NCBI RefSeq assembly: GCF_030272615.1
Contig: NC_081407.1
Coordinates: 378,578,400 to 378,642,399 of the forward strand
Source: Cryptomeria japonica
Lineage: Eukaryota > Streptophyta > Pinopsida > Cupressales > Cupressaceae
Direction of reading: 5' to 3'
DNA: 64,000 nt
Shown here: positions 1 to 11,635 of the stretch, one piece after another
Layout of the letters: the number at the start of each line of letters is the position of its first letter
How positions within the stretch are numbered: position 1 is the stretch's first letter
The notes under the pieces: generated by a model
Database searches by the model: none
What the model was told of the DNA's origin: nothing
What the model saw: the letters and a program-made list of their open reading frames with translations, nothing else
Translations under genes and position numbers: made by a program

Positions 1-1279
1 TAGTCTAGTTGTGTTTAGCTAGTTCCACCTATCCTCGTGTGTGTGTGCAAGTGATATCTGGTTTCAAGTGTAAAGAACCTCGTTTAATAGTCTTTGTCTT
101 TGAGTGTGCTTCAACCTATTTAAGACATGTAATGTCAATGCAAATTCCATGGGGCGGTTCTATGTCTGCAAATGTGTAAATTCCAAATGGCAAAGATACA
201 TGTCTGGTTTCGAGGCCATCCCATTTAAGACTTTGTTATTTTCAGTGATACGTTAATCCCGTCTAAGACATATATCAAATGTTGTGTCTCATTTTGAGTG
301 TGAAGAATCTCTCTCTAAGAGTTTTTACTCTGGTTCTAGGAATGGACACCCCATTTAAGACATGCAAAAATGATTCACAAGAGCATATGACAATATGGTA
401 CAATGGGAATGATACAGGTGCCCCCCCTTAAGATATCAACATAGTTTTATGTTAATGTCTTAAGGAAACTAGATACAAGGATACCTTACCTTCAAAGCCA
501 AGGAGATATCCTTTAGGCAACAATGTCATAAATCCAAGCTAGAGAGGGAATACTCTTCAGGAAAGGATAAGATAGTTGAAAAAGAGATATCTTGCTAAAC
601 GTGTAAAGGGTTTCCTTGGAGGAGAGGATATCTTTTTGCAAAAGACACCTACCTCTAAAAAGAGTTATCTTGAACAAACATAACATCTTCTACCAAGATA
701 AGGGAAGGGGAACAATAATTCATACCTTCCTCCTATTGCTAGGTGAAAAGAGATTCTTAATGAAGGATGACATACTTTTGACCCAATGTGAGGGGTAAGT
801 TTATGATAGATGTGCATTTCCAAATGAAGAAGAGGTTGTAGCCAAGGACTTACACCTCTTGTATAAGAGAGAATCCTTGAGAAAACAATAGCTTCACACA
901 AGGAATGACACCCAATCATAAACAAATACCACTCAACAATGGTAAAGTAGATCCTTAGAGAGAAGAAAAGATGAGAATTTATTGCCCCCCAAGTGTAAGG
1001 ACAATGAGAAGAATTACACAATCTTCTAAGGAGAGATTAAGCATAAGGAAATGCACAATAAACTAATATTAATGAATATCCAATCCAAGAAAAGACATTA
1101 GTTTATATAAAATGTATCTCAAGAGAAGTGGTGATATTCAAAGAGAGAGAGAGAGAGAGAAAGAAATATCGTATCTTCCCCTAAGGAGATACTATTCATA
1201 AGAGACATACCATTGGAAGAAAGGATATCAACACATGAAAAATGCAGCCCCTAAAGGGAATAATGATAGAAAGAGAGAG
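1..1279. other. Unidentified, partly purine-rich sequence
   Basis: No gene is recognised. The first 400 bases repeat a short phrase (CATTTAAGACATG and variants) three times. From about 470 to 1260 the plus strand is purine-rich with many GATATC-containing phrases, which looks like a degenerate minisatellite or LTR debris. A short GA microsatellite lies at 1141-1165. Short open frames here have no family resemblance I can see. Confidence 0.4.
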
Positions 1280-1779
1280 NNNNNNNNNNNNNNNNNNNNN
1301 NNNNNNNNNNNNNNNNNNNNNNNNNNNNNNNNNNNNNNNNNNNNNNNNNNNNNNNNNNNNNNNNNNNNNNNNNNNNNNNNNNNNNNNNNNNNNNNNNNNN
1401 NNNNNNNNNNNNNNNNNNNNNNNNNNNNNNNNNNNNNNNNNNNNNNNNNNNNNNNNNNNNNNNNNNNNNNNNNNNNNNNNNNNNNNNNNNNNNNNNNNNN
1501 NNNNNNNNNNNNNNNNNNNNNNNNNNNNNNNNNNNNNNNNNNNNNNNNNNNNNNNNNNNNNNNNNNNNNNNNNNNNNNNNNNNNNNNNNNNNNNNNNNNN
1601 NNNNNNNNNNNNNNNNNNNNNNNNNNNNNNNNNNNNNNNNNNNNNNNNNNNNNNNNNNNNNNNNNNNNNNNNNNNNNNNNNNNNNNNNNNNNNNNNNNNN
1701 NNNNNNNNNNNNNNNNNNNNNNNNNNNNNNNNNNNNNNNNNNNNNNNNNNNNNNNNNNNNNNNNNNNNNNNNNNNNNNN
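1280..1779. other. Assembly gap (500 N)
   Basis: Exactly 500 N bases, a conventional scaffold gap of unknown true size. Open frames running through it are artefacts. Confidence 0.99.
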
Positions 1780-1879
1780 GCTATTCATAGCATCCGTTTT
1801 TAACATGAGTATATTATCAGCATATTCCAGAGAATAAAAATTTAATATTGATGTTGTTAGATCTTAAACTTATAGTTGG

Positions 1880-2020
1880 TCAATATCTTCTTCTATTTCA
1901 TCTGATAGTTCAATCTTTACCTGTTCCCCTTCTACCTCCTTCTGGGCTTCCGATTTTAACCCAGGCACTTCCCCTCCGTGAACATTGCTTGCAAATCTGC
2001 CATTGTTTCCTAACTATTTC
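1880..2020 (-). mobile_element. LINE ORF1 N-terminal scrap
   Basis: On the minus strand this stretch encodes a peptide with the core SEAQKEVEGEQVKIE followed by an acidic DEIEED run. It matches the start of ORF1 in the larger LINE piece at 9378-9462 nearly base for base. It extends further upstream of ORF1 than the larger copy does, so it preserves 5' sequence that the other has lost. The downstream side (lower coordinates) runs out before the N gap. It is a fragment with no complete domain. Confidence 0.7.
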
Positions 2021-2074
2021 CTTAGACGCTTTCTCGTCCTTTCAACTTCCAAATTACAAAGCACTCTTATAATA

Positions 2075-3150
2075 GATGTCGATTTTATTATGTTCGATTT
2101 GTTTAAATATTTTGATTTTATTTTATATATCCATGATTTTACTGCATCAATAAGTGAGACAACTTCCATAGCAAAGGGCATGCTCGTTTATGTGTTAATG
2201 AAAGATATTGTTTGCTCCTCATTCTCATTTTTGTACTTAGAACTACATGTTTGAATACCTCATTTGATATATTTAGGTTGATAAACCTTCTATTTCTCTT
2301 TGCTAATAGAATTTATACTATCATATGACTCAATTATTGGACTCCAATATTCCTTTCTATTATTTTTTTGGTGAGAAACCTCCTATAAGCTCTTGTAGCT
2401 GAATCATCTCAGTTCTTCATTAAAAAATTAATGGTATGATTATGAGCCAATTAAATATTTTTTTGCATACTTTGTAATATATTTAATTAATTCATGTATT
2501 GACAGAATGAATTACCAATCAATATTTCCTCGCCATCACTGGAGTATATAGCAATTGTGTGGCTACACTATACCATTATTTCTCAATGGTGAAAATTCTA
2601 TATCCCCATTTTTTTTTTATCTTCATAAACTCTTGATCCCTGCAAACTAAATGGCCATGGAACATTATACCTATATTTCATTTAAGCATATATTTTTTGG
2701 TAAATTAACTAATTTATTCAAGCAATACATTATTTATATTAATTGTTCAAACTAATAATATAAAATGCAACAATTACTTGAAGATCATCTTTGCCCCTTT
2801 TTTATGTGTATGGTGTTCAAAATCTTCTCATAGTCACTGCTAAATTTAGTCTATACACGTTGTTTCATACTTTAAGAGATGGATGTAAAGAAAAATTATA
2901 GAATTCTCACAATGTAAATTTTGATTTATCAATTTACAATTTTATATTAATAAAACGGGTACATAAGATTGTGCATATTTTTTTAAGTTCTAATATCTTC
3001 TCGATGGTTCCATGGATGAATAATTACTTCAAGATTCATTAGTTGATCTACATTAAAATCAAATCAATATCATCCATATTTGGTTCTCCATACATCCATG
3101 TGAATCCATACACATGTATTTGTGGTGTATGTTGGCACTCATATATATTA
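2075..3150. other. AT-rich intergenic DNA, nothing recognised
   Basis: About 1.1 kb of AT-rich sequence with no sustained open frame on either strand and no repeat matched elsewhere in the window. Confidence 0.5.
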
Positions 3151-3162
3151 TAGTTTAATCCA

Positions 3163-3241
3163 GCTATGGCTACTGCATTTTCATGCCTCACATTCTGCTG
3201 GAAAAGAACAAGTGCCTTTGGTAACACAAACACATCTCCAA
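3163..3241 (-). pseudogene. Germin-like protein fragment
   Basis: The minus strand encodes GDVFVLPKALVLFQQNVRHENAV, the second cupin box of a germin-like protein, and aligns base for base (roughly 85% by eye) with 20437-20515 of the larger germin-like copy. Outside about 80 bases the match ends. The His of the second box (VHFQ in the larger copy) is replaced by Leu (VLFQ), so a metal ligand is lost. It is a dead fragment of a host gene, perhaps moved by a transposon or left by an old local duplication. Confidence 0.75.
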
Positions 3242-3474
3242 TACAGAAGGCAAGACTATCAAAGGAGAATAGGAAACTAAGAAAATGTTGAGCGTGATTA
3301 AGAGAACACACGATAACAATGAATTATTATCATAGTCAAACATCAATTTTTTAATATCTGAAAGGTTGCGATTAAAGATAGATGAAGGAAATAATTCCAA
3401 AGAGAGGAGACTTGTCTCCTTAGACACCCTTTGTCCTCATAGATTAAAGAGGGTCTCTACTGGGGATATTATAG

Positions 3475-3486
3475 TGGTATCAGAGC
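3475..3486 (+). promoter_or_regulatory. Primer-binding site, initiator tRNA-Met type
   Basis: TGGTATCAGAGC is the usual plant LTR-element primer site complementary to the 3' end of initiator tRNA-Met. It marks the left edge of an LTR-element internal region that runs rightwards to the polypurine tract near 5050-5064. Confidence 0.7.
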
Positions 3487-4136
3487 ATGATCTTTCCAGC
3501 CTGTGAAATAAATAACATTCTAAAGATTGACCATGAGACGTAACCGAAGGCCTCAACATCCAAAGAGAAAGATTACCTATCATCAACCTAGAAAAAGGCA
3601 TCATAACCTCAAGTCTATATTGAGGAAAAGAAACTACTTGTACATAAATCGTATAGAACTATTAGCAAATCAAGAATTCCTACACCGCTTTCGTGATTTT
3701 GCACATGGCAACAACATCTTCACAACAAGTCAATAGTAGAAAGAAGCCTTCTTAGAGAGAATTGTTGTCATATACACTGATCTAGAAGCATCACACTCTT
3801 CCATCAAATGAGAATATTTCTATGAAGATAATATTCAAAATAGTATCATATATTCAATTTTAAAAAGGAAAAACAAAATTAGCTTGCACATGAAGGAACG
3901 ATACCTTATATAGGTCAACATTATTCAAATTGAATAGTTGACATCAATATAAGGATGCATATACCATTAACTGAAGTACATAAGAGTTAATACTGCATAT
4001 GAGTAAAAGTTAGAATGATCAGGATGATTCAAGAAATGGGTTCATCATAGAACATTTAGAGCCTTAAAGGGCTTACCTTAAAGAGGTAAGCAATGTGGTT
4101 ACAACAAACAAGTAAGAGGGAAGCAAGAATGGAGGT

Positions 4137-5823
4137 TAGGCTAAGGGCCGCCAAGTAAATACTTGGTGTAGGAATGACTCAATAAAAAACCCATGCCTTC
4201 CCAAAGAGTATATAGGGAAGTAATAATGTGGATAGCAAACATGAGCTGCCAAGTAGAGCAAGAGGGTTGTCGAGAACAACCACTCTTATGCTTAGTGTAG
4301 AAATGGATAAAAATATGCTTCCCATTTCTTCCCAAGAAGGAGATGAGAATGGCATAAAGGCTGACCTGAGGCACCAAGTAGAGAAACTAAGTCTCTTAGG
4401 TTTGGTGTCGAAATGGCTCCAAGCATCCAGGAAAGTTCCCATTCCTTCTAAACATAAAGAAATGTAGAGGAATTATGGCACAAAGAAGGCAGTTCCTCTT
4501 AGGCATAAAGAAATGTAGAGGAATTATGGCGCAAAGAAGTCAGTTCCTCTCAAGATTAGGTACACCAGCTAAAGGAAGCTAGCCCCCCTGAAGTGGACAT
4601 AATGGCTCAAGGAAGCCATTCCTTCTCGATTTGGGAAATGGCTCAAAGAAAGCTAGCCCCCCCCCCCCCCAAGTTGGATAGAGATTACTCAAGGAAGCCA
4701 ACCTCCCTCAAGTAGATAGAATGGCTCAAGGAAGCTAGTCCCTCTCAAGTTGGGCCATGGCTCAAAGAAGCAAGTCCCTACCAAGTTGGAAAAGGATGGC
4801 TCAAGGGAGCCAATCTCTCTCAAGCTGGACAAAAATTGCTTAAGGAAGCCAATCCATCTTAAGTTTCGGTAATGGACTCAAGGAAGCTAATCCCTCCAAG
4901 TTGCAATAGATTCACTAGAAACTAAGTAGTAAATTTTCTAACATTTGTCATTACTTTAATTTATATGATTATATGTTTGGTACTACTAATCTATGTGCAG
5001 GTTCATCCAAGAAGGAGGACAAGGAGAAATTGCTTGAGGACAAGAAAAATCAAGAGGGGGAGATTGTGATATCCCCATATTGACCAATTTTGTGAAGTCT
5101 CTAAGAGACAAAATCACAGTTTTATTATTTAAAAGTTATCACTGAGGAAGTCCTCAATTAGAGAATATGAATCAATGATGGATAAAGTAAGTAGAAATAA
5201 ATATACTTTTCATACATTGAAATGAATAAGTGAAGACTGCTGCATACAACTAGAATATGAGATACCATCTTGTTGATGGTGTTTTGATGCATTATCAAAC
5301 ACAGAATAAAATACCAATGACACTCTATGCTCTCTTGATAAAAAAGACTCTCAGATGTTGAATATCTATGAAGGATCACATGAGATGACTCCAAGGTTCT
5401 TTTATGTCAAGTCTTGACTTGTCGGATAGCTTCAATGGTATTGATGTAATTTGTTGTACCTATGAGGGGACTTATATGTTGAATACCTGAATGCTCGAAT
5501 GATGCTGGAATGTAGGATTTCACTTGACTTGATTAAAAAGAAGAAGAAAAAGGATAGGGTTTAGAAAGTTATTCTAACTCTAAGAATGTAGGAGCAATGG
5601 GTGATCTTTGATGAAACTCTAACTAAGTCTTGCTTTGACATGCCATGAACATCTCCACGAGGCTAGTGTGATCTTCTAAGGATAACTTTGTAATTTTTAA
5701 ATCATCGCTACAAGCATAGAAACCATCAAGTTGATGCATATCAATGAAGAAGCATTAATTGAAGTTAAGCTTTAGTTGAATGATTCCAGCTGACTACGTA
5801 GTATGGATATACGAATTTCACCA
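4137..5823 (+). repeat. Dispersed repeat, copy 1 (longer)
   Basis: This segment is repeated at 9467-10632. Both copies open with the same phrase (GGGCCGCCAAGTAAATACTT) and end near GGATATACGAATTTCACC. Within it, about 4600-4900 is a degenerate tandem array of about 33-base units built on ATGGCTCAAGGAAGCC. It overlaps the LTR-element internal region and the start of its LTR, so the two copies are probably copies of the same retroelement family. Confidence 0.75.
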
Positions 5824-7060
5824 TTGATCACACAAAGTCTTTCATTCTTTTAATTATCAATATCTAAAATGAAGATCCAACAAGAAACCATGCAATTGTA
5901 GAAGAAACAACACATTCCACCATAACTTCAATGGAAAGGAAGTTTATTTACAACTTTGGCAATAATTTCTGCTTTCTCTTCCTATTCTACTCTAGTTGCT
6001 AACTTCTCTTGAACTACTAGCTATTGACTATTCCCCTTACAAATGAAGAAGTGAGGCCTTTTATAGTGATCTCATTACAATTCACTGGCTCAGATTGATT
6101 TGAGATCAATGGCCAAGATTACAAGATAGAAACCCTAATTAGGGTTTGTTGAACCCATTACAAAACATTTAATTCTTGACCTATGATATGTTTACATTTT
6201 AAGAGACACATGCCCTTAGAAAAATAAACCAATAGATGATGGCTGTAGGTACATCAAACTTTGTGCCTTTGTAGTAGTTATCTCCTTTTGATGAATGAGG
6301 TAAGGCACATTGAATCTAGATGCCTTATCCTGAAATGATATGATTGGATGTAATGATGTCTAGGCGCCACCTCAGCTTTATTGATTGTAACTCATCACGA
6401 GTGTGCAATTGAATGTGACGTATCTCTTGATACTCAATATTTGCAAGTGCTTGATGTGACGATGACTCCACTCATGTTGATCTTCTAACTTTGATTAACT
6501 CTTCTGAAATGATCGCATGTCTTGATTGCTTGCATTCAAAAACTTTCATCTAACTACACTGACAAAGATTCTTGGATTTCTGAAAGAAATTCAAGATTGT
6601 AAAAATTCTTCATGAGTGCGTGACACTGACCCTTATCTTCATTCTTGATGAGAGCCTGCCATTGCTTGGCACAAACTGAGTTCTTGCCTTACATGAGCTT
6701 GCGACTTGATGATTCCAACAATTGCTTTGTAGAGGCTTGAAGCGTGATGTCCTCGTTCATGTGAATTTTTTGCGATCCTATCATCACACACCTACGAGAT
6801 TTGTTCAATTTAGTGTCATGATATGAGATTTAATTGCAAATAAATAATCATTTACTTAAGACAAATCAAGAACCCTCGTAAAGAAAATCAAACTAGTCAT
6901 AACATGAGGCTTGATTTCTCACAAAATGGATCAAAGATGTAATTCGCTGAATAAGATGAGTTCAACATGGTTGAGGAGTTCTAATTCGTCACTCCCCAAT
7001 GAGGTCATCGTATGTGCAATCACAATGGCGACTTGCTGCTGTAACTTCAACATGATTGTT
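5824..7060. other. Repeat-derived non-coding DNA
   Basis: No gene is recognised. It continues the LTR-like sequence that starts at 5066 and ends in sequence flanking the truncated LINE. There is no sustained open frame. Confidence 0.4.
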
Positions 7061-7149
7061 TTCTTCCTAGGATAAAACCTAGTTAATCGCTTCTAAAATA
7101 TTATCCCTTTTACTTACATCACTCCTCACAAATGAGCCAAGCAGGTTTT

Positions 7150-8335
7150 CAAAGTGTCAAAGTACAACCCTCTCTATTTTATCTCCAGTCGAACACCGTA
7201 GATCATTTTCATCCTTGATCACCTCATTCCTATTGAGCAACCTCTTTTCCTTAACCGACAAGTGAAAAAACTTTGTATTTAAGTCTTTTTCCGAAATCCA
7301 CATCTCCCTAGACTTGTCACGCTAGAAAATATCCTCCCTAATCAATACCTCCAGTAGACACTCCATTAGCTCCTTTCCTTTTCCAAATTCAGCATTAGTC
7401 ATTCCTATCCAAATCACCTTCTCATTAAGAGACACAATCTCCTCCTCTAGCCTCAGAAAAAATATTCCTAAAGGATTGTATATTCCATTGCTTAATTTTA
7501 TCCTTAAGGAAATGTAATTATTTCACAAAATAGAAACTGGGCGTATCTTCAAATATATTACTCTCTTCCCACAAATTTTTTAGATAAGAGAAGAATTGCC
7601 CATCCTACCACCACATGCTTTGAAAATAAAACTTCCCAAAGAATCGAGTCTTTCCAATTTCTAGTTCCAACTGGATAGGGAAGTGATTGGAAATAAAAAT
7701 CAGCAAAATGCTCAACACCAAGGAGAAATGACCTTCCATCCTTCTTGGTCCCACCAAGAACCAATCTAATCTTTTCAAAATATTGGTAAAATTTAGTCTC
7801 CTATTCGTCCTTGTAAATTGGCCATTTTTTGGAATTACATCAACCACCTTATTGTCTGCTTAAAAAACTTTTAAAATATTCCATAATTCTGTTAGAAATT
7901 CTTAAATTGCATTGAAGTCTCCTACCACCACAAACCAATCCTTGCCAATGATACTGATGCGTTCTGATAGTTCCTTCCAAACTCTCATCTTGTCCTTTGT
8001 TTTAACAGACCCATAAACATTAATCAAAGGGAACTCTGAATCATAAGAAGGGAGTTCACTCTAAATATCATCCAATATTCTGACATTTCTCTAGGAAAAA
8101 TATTGACCACATGGGGGTTCCATAAGAACCCCAGGCCTCCTGCAGAACCCCTAGCTTCTTGGAAAAAACCTTCCCATCTAGAACAATAATGTAGCAAACT
8201 AAGCACCCTATCCAAACTCAGCTTGGTTTCTTGGAATAGAATTATTTCATTAGAGACTTTCTCTAATGAATGCCTAACCAAGCATTTCTTGTCAGGAGCC
8301 GAGAGGCCCCTGGCATTCCAAGTAAGGATCCTCAT
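7150..8335 (-). pseudogene. LINE ORF2, endonuclease part
   Basis: The frame starts MRILTWNARGL, the classic start of plant LINE endonucleases (Asn of the WNxRG motif), with QETKLS (catalytic Glu) about 30 residues on. Further down, in shifted frames, are VVVGDFNAI, RLDWFLV and EKDLNTKFFH, the ordered landmarks of this domain and of the linker to RT. The ATG at 8335-8333 overlaps the ORF1 stop. Stops near 8024 and 7600 and several frame changes show decay. The RT itself is not present. Confidence 0.8.
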
Positions 8336-9462
8336 GTTCCTCCAAGGGAGGACTTACCTCCCTCGGATCTTCTAAAAAATCTTACTACATTGATGATGGC
8401 TTTCTCCTTTGCCCTATCTTCATGCTTTTTCTTGTTGCTCCTTGTCCCTCTACTTCCTTTGGATCTCCCCAACAAAGAATTAGCCAATTGGCTAATACTT
8501 CTCAGGTGAATAATATCCAATTCATCTTCATTATCAAACTCCTCTTTTGACCTCATGTCGTAATCGACCTTCTTGTCTGACAAGCCCATCCAAGCATCTT
8601 GAGCATTGTTAGAAGCCTTGCTTCGGTCTATGTCCATGATTATGGGAGAGAAACCAACCTTTTTTGAATTGTCTCTTCCACCCTCACCATCCTTGTCTCC
8701 AACTGGTTCTTTGATTACCAAAGCCCCTAAAGGGCCTATTGTCTCCTTCCTCGAAGACGTAAATACCTTCTTAACCGACTCCTGTCTCTTGGGCTGCATA
8801 ACCATCTCGTAGCGGGCCTAACAAAGATTCTACATTCCTTTGTCATATGATTCCTACCATCACATTGACCACAAAATTGTTTAATGTCTTCTACTTCAAT
8901 CTAATGCATCCATATACTTCAAACTGATTTCAAACAAATCTTGGAGGAACCTTTTTAACTGCAACGATTCTGATTCCAGCATACAAATAGGAGTCATTTT
9001 TTGCTATCCGCTCATCAGTTTATAGTAAGGTTCCCAAGGTTCTACTAATTCTCTCCAATATACTCTCCCTAATATTCTATTGTAAATTTATAAACATGAA
9101 TCCAAATAGGACTGTCGTACGGAGCCAACAGAACTGGGTCAAAATGCGGAAACCACAGTTTCATGTATAAGGGATGGTTATCCACAAACCAGTTGCCATG
9201 GAGAAGAATCTTCTTTTTCTCCTCTACCTCTGCAAAAATAAAAATGAAGAATCTGCTTAGATTGAATTTAACAACCACCTTGGCCTTCCAATTCTCCTCA
9301 ATCCAAGATTTAATTAATCTTCTCTCATATTTTAGCTTGACGATCTTGCAAATGATCGCCACTTCCTCCCAAAGGTTGATATCTTCTTCTATTTCATCTA
9401 ATAGGTCAATCTTCACCTATTCCACTTCCACCTCTTTTTGGGCTTCTGATTTTAACCCATGG
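8332..9462 (-). pseudogene. LINE ORF1 (DUF4283 and zinc knuckle)
   Basis: ORF1 of the LINE encodes an RNA-binding protein. Residues translated from 9416-9069 show the DUF4283 fold: a GNW strand, then LWFPHFDP and WIHVYKF. A CCHC knuckle (CGQC, H, C spacing 2-4-4) lies at about 8840-8880. The C-terminal part (8805-8332) is charged and low-complexity, as is usual. A TAG at 9417-9419 stands where the scrap at 1880-2020 has CAG, so this copy has a premature stop. The final stop overlaps the ORF2 start. Confidence 0.8.
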
Positions 9463-9466
9463 AGGT

Positions 9467-10632
9467 TAAAGTAAGGGCCGCCAAGTAAATACTTGGTGTA
9501 GGAATGACTCAATAAAACCCCATGCCTTCCCAAAGAGTATATAGGGAAGTAAGAATGCGGATAGAAAACATGAGCTGCCCAGTAGAATAAGAGGGTTGTA
9601 GAGAACAACTACTCTTAGGCTTAGTGTAGAAATGGCCAAAAAAATGTTTCCCATTTCTTCCCAAGAAGGAGATGAGAATGGCATAAAGGCTGACCCAAGT
9701 TGCGAAGCAGAGAAAGTAAGTCTCTTAGGTTTGTTGTAGAAATGGCTCCAAGCCTCCAGGAACCCATTCCTTCTAAACATAAAGAAATGTACAGGAATTA
9801 TGACACAAAGAAGATAGTTCCTCTTAGGCATATAGAAATGTATAGGAATTATGGCACAAAGAAGTTAGTTCCTCTCAAGATTAGGTACACTAGCTCAAAG
9901 AAGCTAGCCCCCCTGAAGTGGACATAATGGCTCAAGGAAGCCAGTCCCTCTCAATTTGGGAAATGGCTCAAAGAAAGCTAGCCCCCACCAAGTTGGATAG
10001 AGATTTCTCAAGGAAGCCAGTCTCCCTCAAGTGGATAGAATGGCTCAAGGAAGCTAGTCCCTCTCAAGTTGGGCCATGGCTCAAAGAAGCTAGTCCCTAC
10101 CAAGTTGGACAAGGATGGCTCAAGGAAGCCAGTCTCTCTCAAGTTGGACATAAATGGCTCAAGGAAGCCCATCCATCTCAAGTTTGGGTAAATGACTCAA
10201 GGAAGCCAATCCCTCCAAGTTGCAATAGATTCAATAGAAACTAAGTAGTAACTTTTCTAACATTTGTCATTACTTTAATTTATATGATTATATGATTTTG
10301 TGAAGTCTCTAAGAGACAAAATCACAATCTTGTTGTCTAAAATTTATCACCGAGGAAGTCCTCAATTAGAGGATATGAATCAATGATCTTTGATGAAACT
10401 CTAACTAAGTCTTGCTTTGACATGCTATAAATATGTCCACAAGGCTAGTGTGATCTTCTAAGGACGGCTTTGTGATTTTTGAATCATCACTACAAGCATA
10501 GACACCATCAAGTTGATGCGTATCAATGAAGAAGTGATAATTGAAGTTAAGCTTTAGTTGAATGATTCCAATTGACTACACAAGGCACTTACCATAGGAA
10601 AGTGTTAGTAGTATGGATATACGAATTTCACC
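9467..10632 (+). repeat. Dispersed repeat, copy 2 (shorter)
   Basis: Second copy of the 4137-5823 segment, shorter overall. It starts immediately after the 5' side of the LINE. In this copy the tandem array (about 9900-10200) stays open and encodes an 11-residue repeat of the form WLKEASPSQVG, with variants. No PBS or LTR boundary is visible in this copy, so it is a partial or rearranged fossil. Confidence 0.75.
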
Positions 10633-10639
10633 TTTCATC

Positions 10640-11480
10640 AATGAAGTCACCATACAAGAGGATGAATTCCCTATCCTTAAATGAGATCCGTATGCTTGTT
10701 GAATTTCGATTGAGTAAAAAAGAATTTGTTGATGAAAATCAGAATCGCTGCCTATGAACTTATCAAATACGCTGTTCAAATGCAATTCATCAAACTCAGG
10801 CTTGAGGGTTTGCCGATATTACTTTGCCAATGCCGCTGATGTCTAAGTTGTTGTGTTCAAGGGTAAATTCACCAATGTCAAAATCAGAGTCGCAATGCCA
10901 TGATTCTATTAATGGATGCAAATCGCAGATCAGAGATTTGGAATCACTTCTCAAGATGCAATCACTGTGGATGAATACATTTATTGCAGTCAATTTAATC
11001 GCAATGTTCACTGGTATTGAAGGTAGCTTGTAGTTGGAGTATGACAAACACTCATTGATGATTCAACTTGCAGATTTGGGCGATATGTGGCTCGAAACTT
11101 TGCATTATAGTATACCTATATTAGTATAATGCAAATTACTTCATTGGCCACCCATATTACAATCACTTAGTATCCATTATTAGTCCCTGCCTTATAATGC
11201 AGAGACTAATGTTTTCATTGCAATTGTTTGATATTAAATTGCTGCTTGAAAATTTCGTCAACCCATTTAAGCTATAGTTCTATGTTATTATTTTATTAAA
11301 GCTATTTTTTTAATTAATTTTTTCTATTTTCTGATTGGCAGCTGATAATTTCTTGGGGTTTTAATTATTTTTTATGGAAAATAGAATTGTCCACCAATGA
11401 AAAAGAAAAATTAAGAGAGTTTTTTAAAATGTTATTTTTCTGTAGGTACGAGGGCATTTAGAACTTCCTTGAAGTAACAG
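10640..11480. other. Unidentified sequence with short open frames
   Basis: Open frames exist on both strands (10572-10757 plus, 10824-11033 plus, 10796-11047 minus). The plus frame ends in a hydrophobic stretch (TFIAVNLIAMFTGI). I recognise no family, and both strands being open over the same bases argues against a clear gene. Confidence 0.3.
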
Positions 11481-11481
11481 C

Positions 11482-11635
11482 TGACATTCGTGAAACACAT
11501 TAAATGCAGTTGTAATTATATGCCTTGTTATTATTGTTCCTACTTTTTTCAAACTCCTGCATTTTGCTCTCTGGCTTTGATTAATGGCGGTTATGTTGTA
11601 GGAGACTAAAATATTGTTCAATCGAAGGCAATAAT
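11482..11635 (+). repeat. Diverged local duplicate, left copy
   Basis: Aligns with about 13258-13490. Shared landmarks are GACATT..AAAACAC, TGTTATT, and GAGAC..AAATATTGTT followed by AAGGCAATAA. The copies are highly diverged with indels. Family unknown. Confidence 0.5.

Larger units (their letters stand above)
3475..6790 (+). mobile_element. Non-autonomous-looking LTR element remnant (fossil)
   Basis: Parts seen: primer site at 3475-3486; a short basic open frame at 3527-3736 of unknown family; a tandem-repeat stretch at about 4560-4900; a purine-rich tract at about 5050-5063; then TGTGATATCCCC, a typical LTR start, at 5066. The LTR-like region may run to about 6790, but I could not find its matching left LTR, so the right end is uncertain. 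No pol domain is visible between primer site and tract, so the element either was non-autonomous or is broken. It is old. Confidence 0.45.
7075..9462 (-). mobile_element. Truncated plant L1-type LINE
   Basis: Minus-strand order: ORF1 (DUF4283 domain, variable linker, CCHC knuckle), then ORF2 beginning with an apurinic-type endonuclease and running into the linker before the reverse transcriptase. The RT, RNase H and 3' tail are absent, so the element is cut at about 7075. Its 5' side ends abruptly at about 9462, where the dispersed repeat copy begins. Both reading frames carry stops and shifts, so it is inactive. Confidence 0.85.

Noticed and set aside
1228-1837. Long open frames across 1228-1837 and 47723-48433
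   Set aside because: They exist only because N bases translate as unknown residues without stops.
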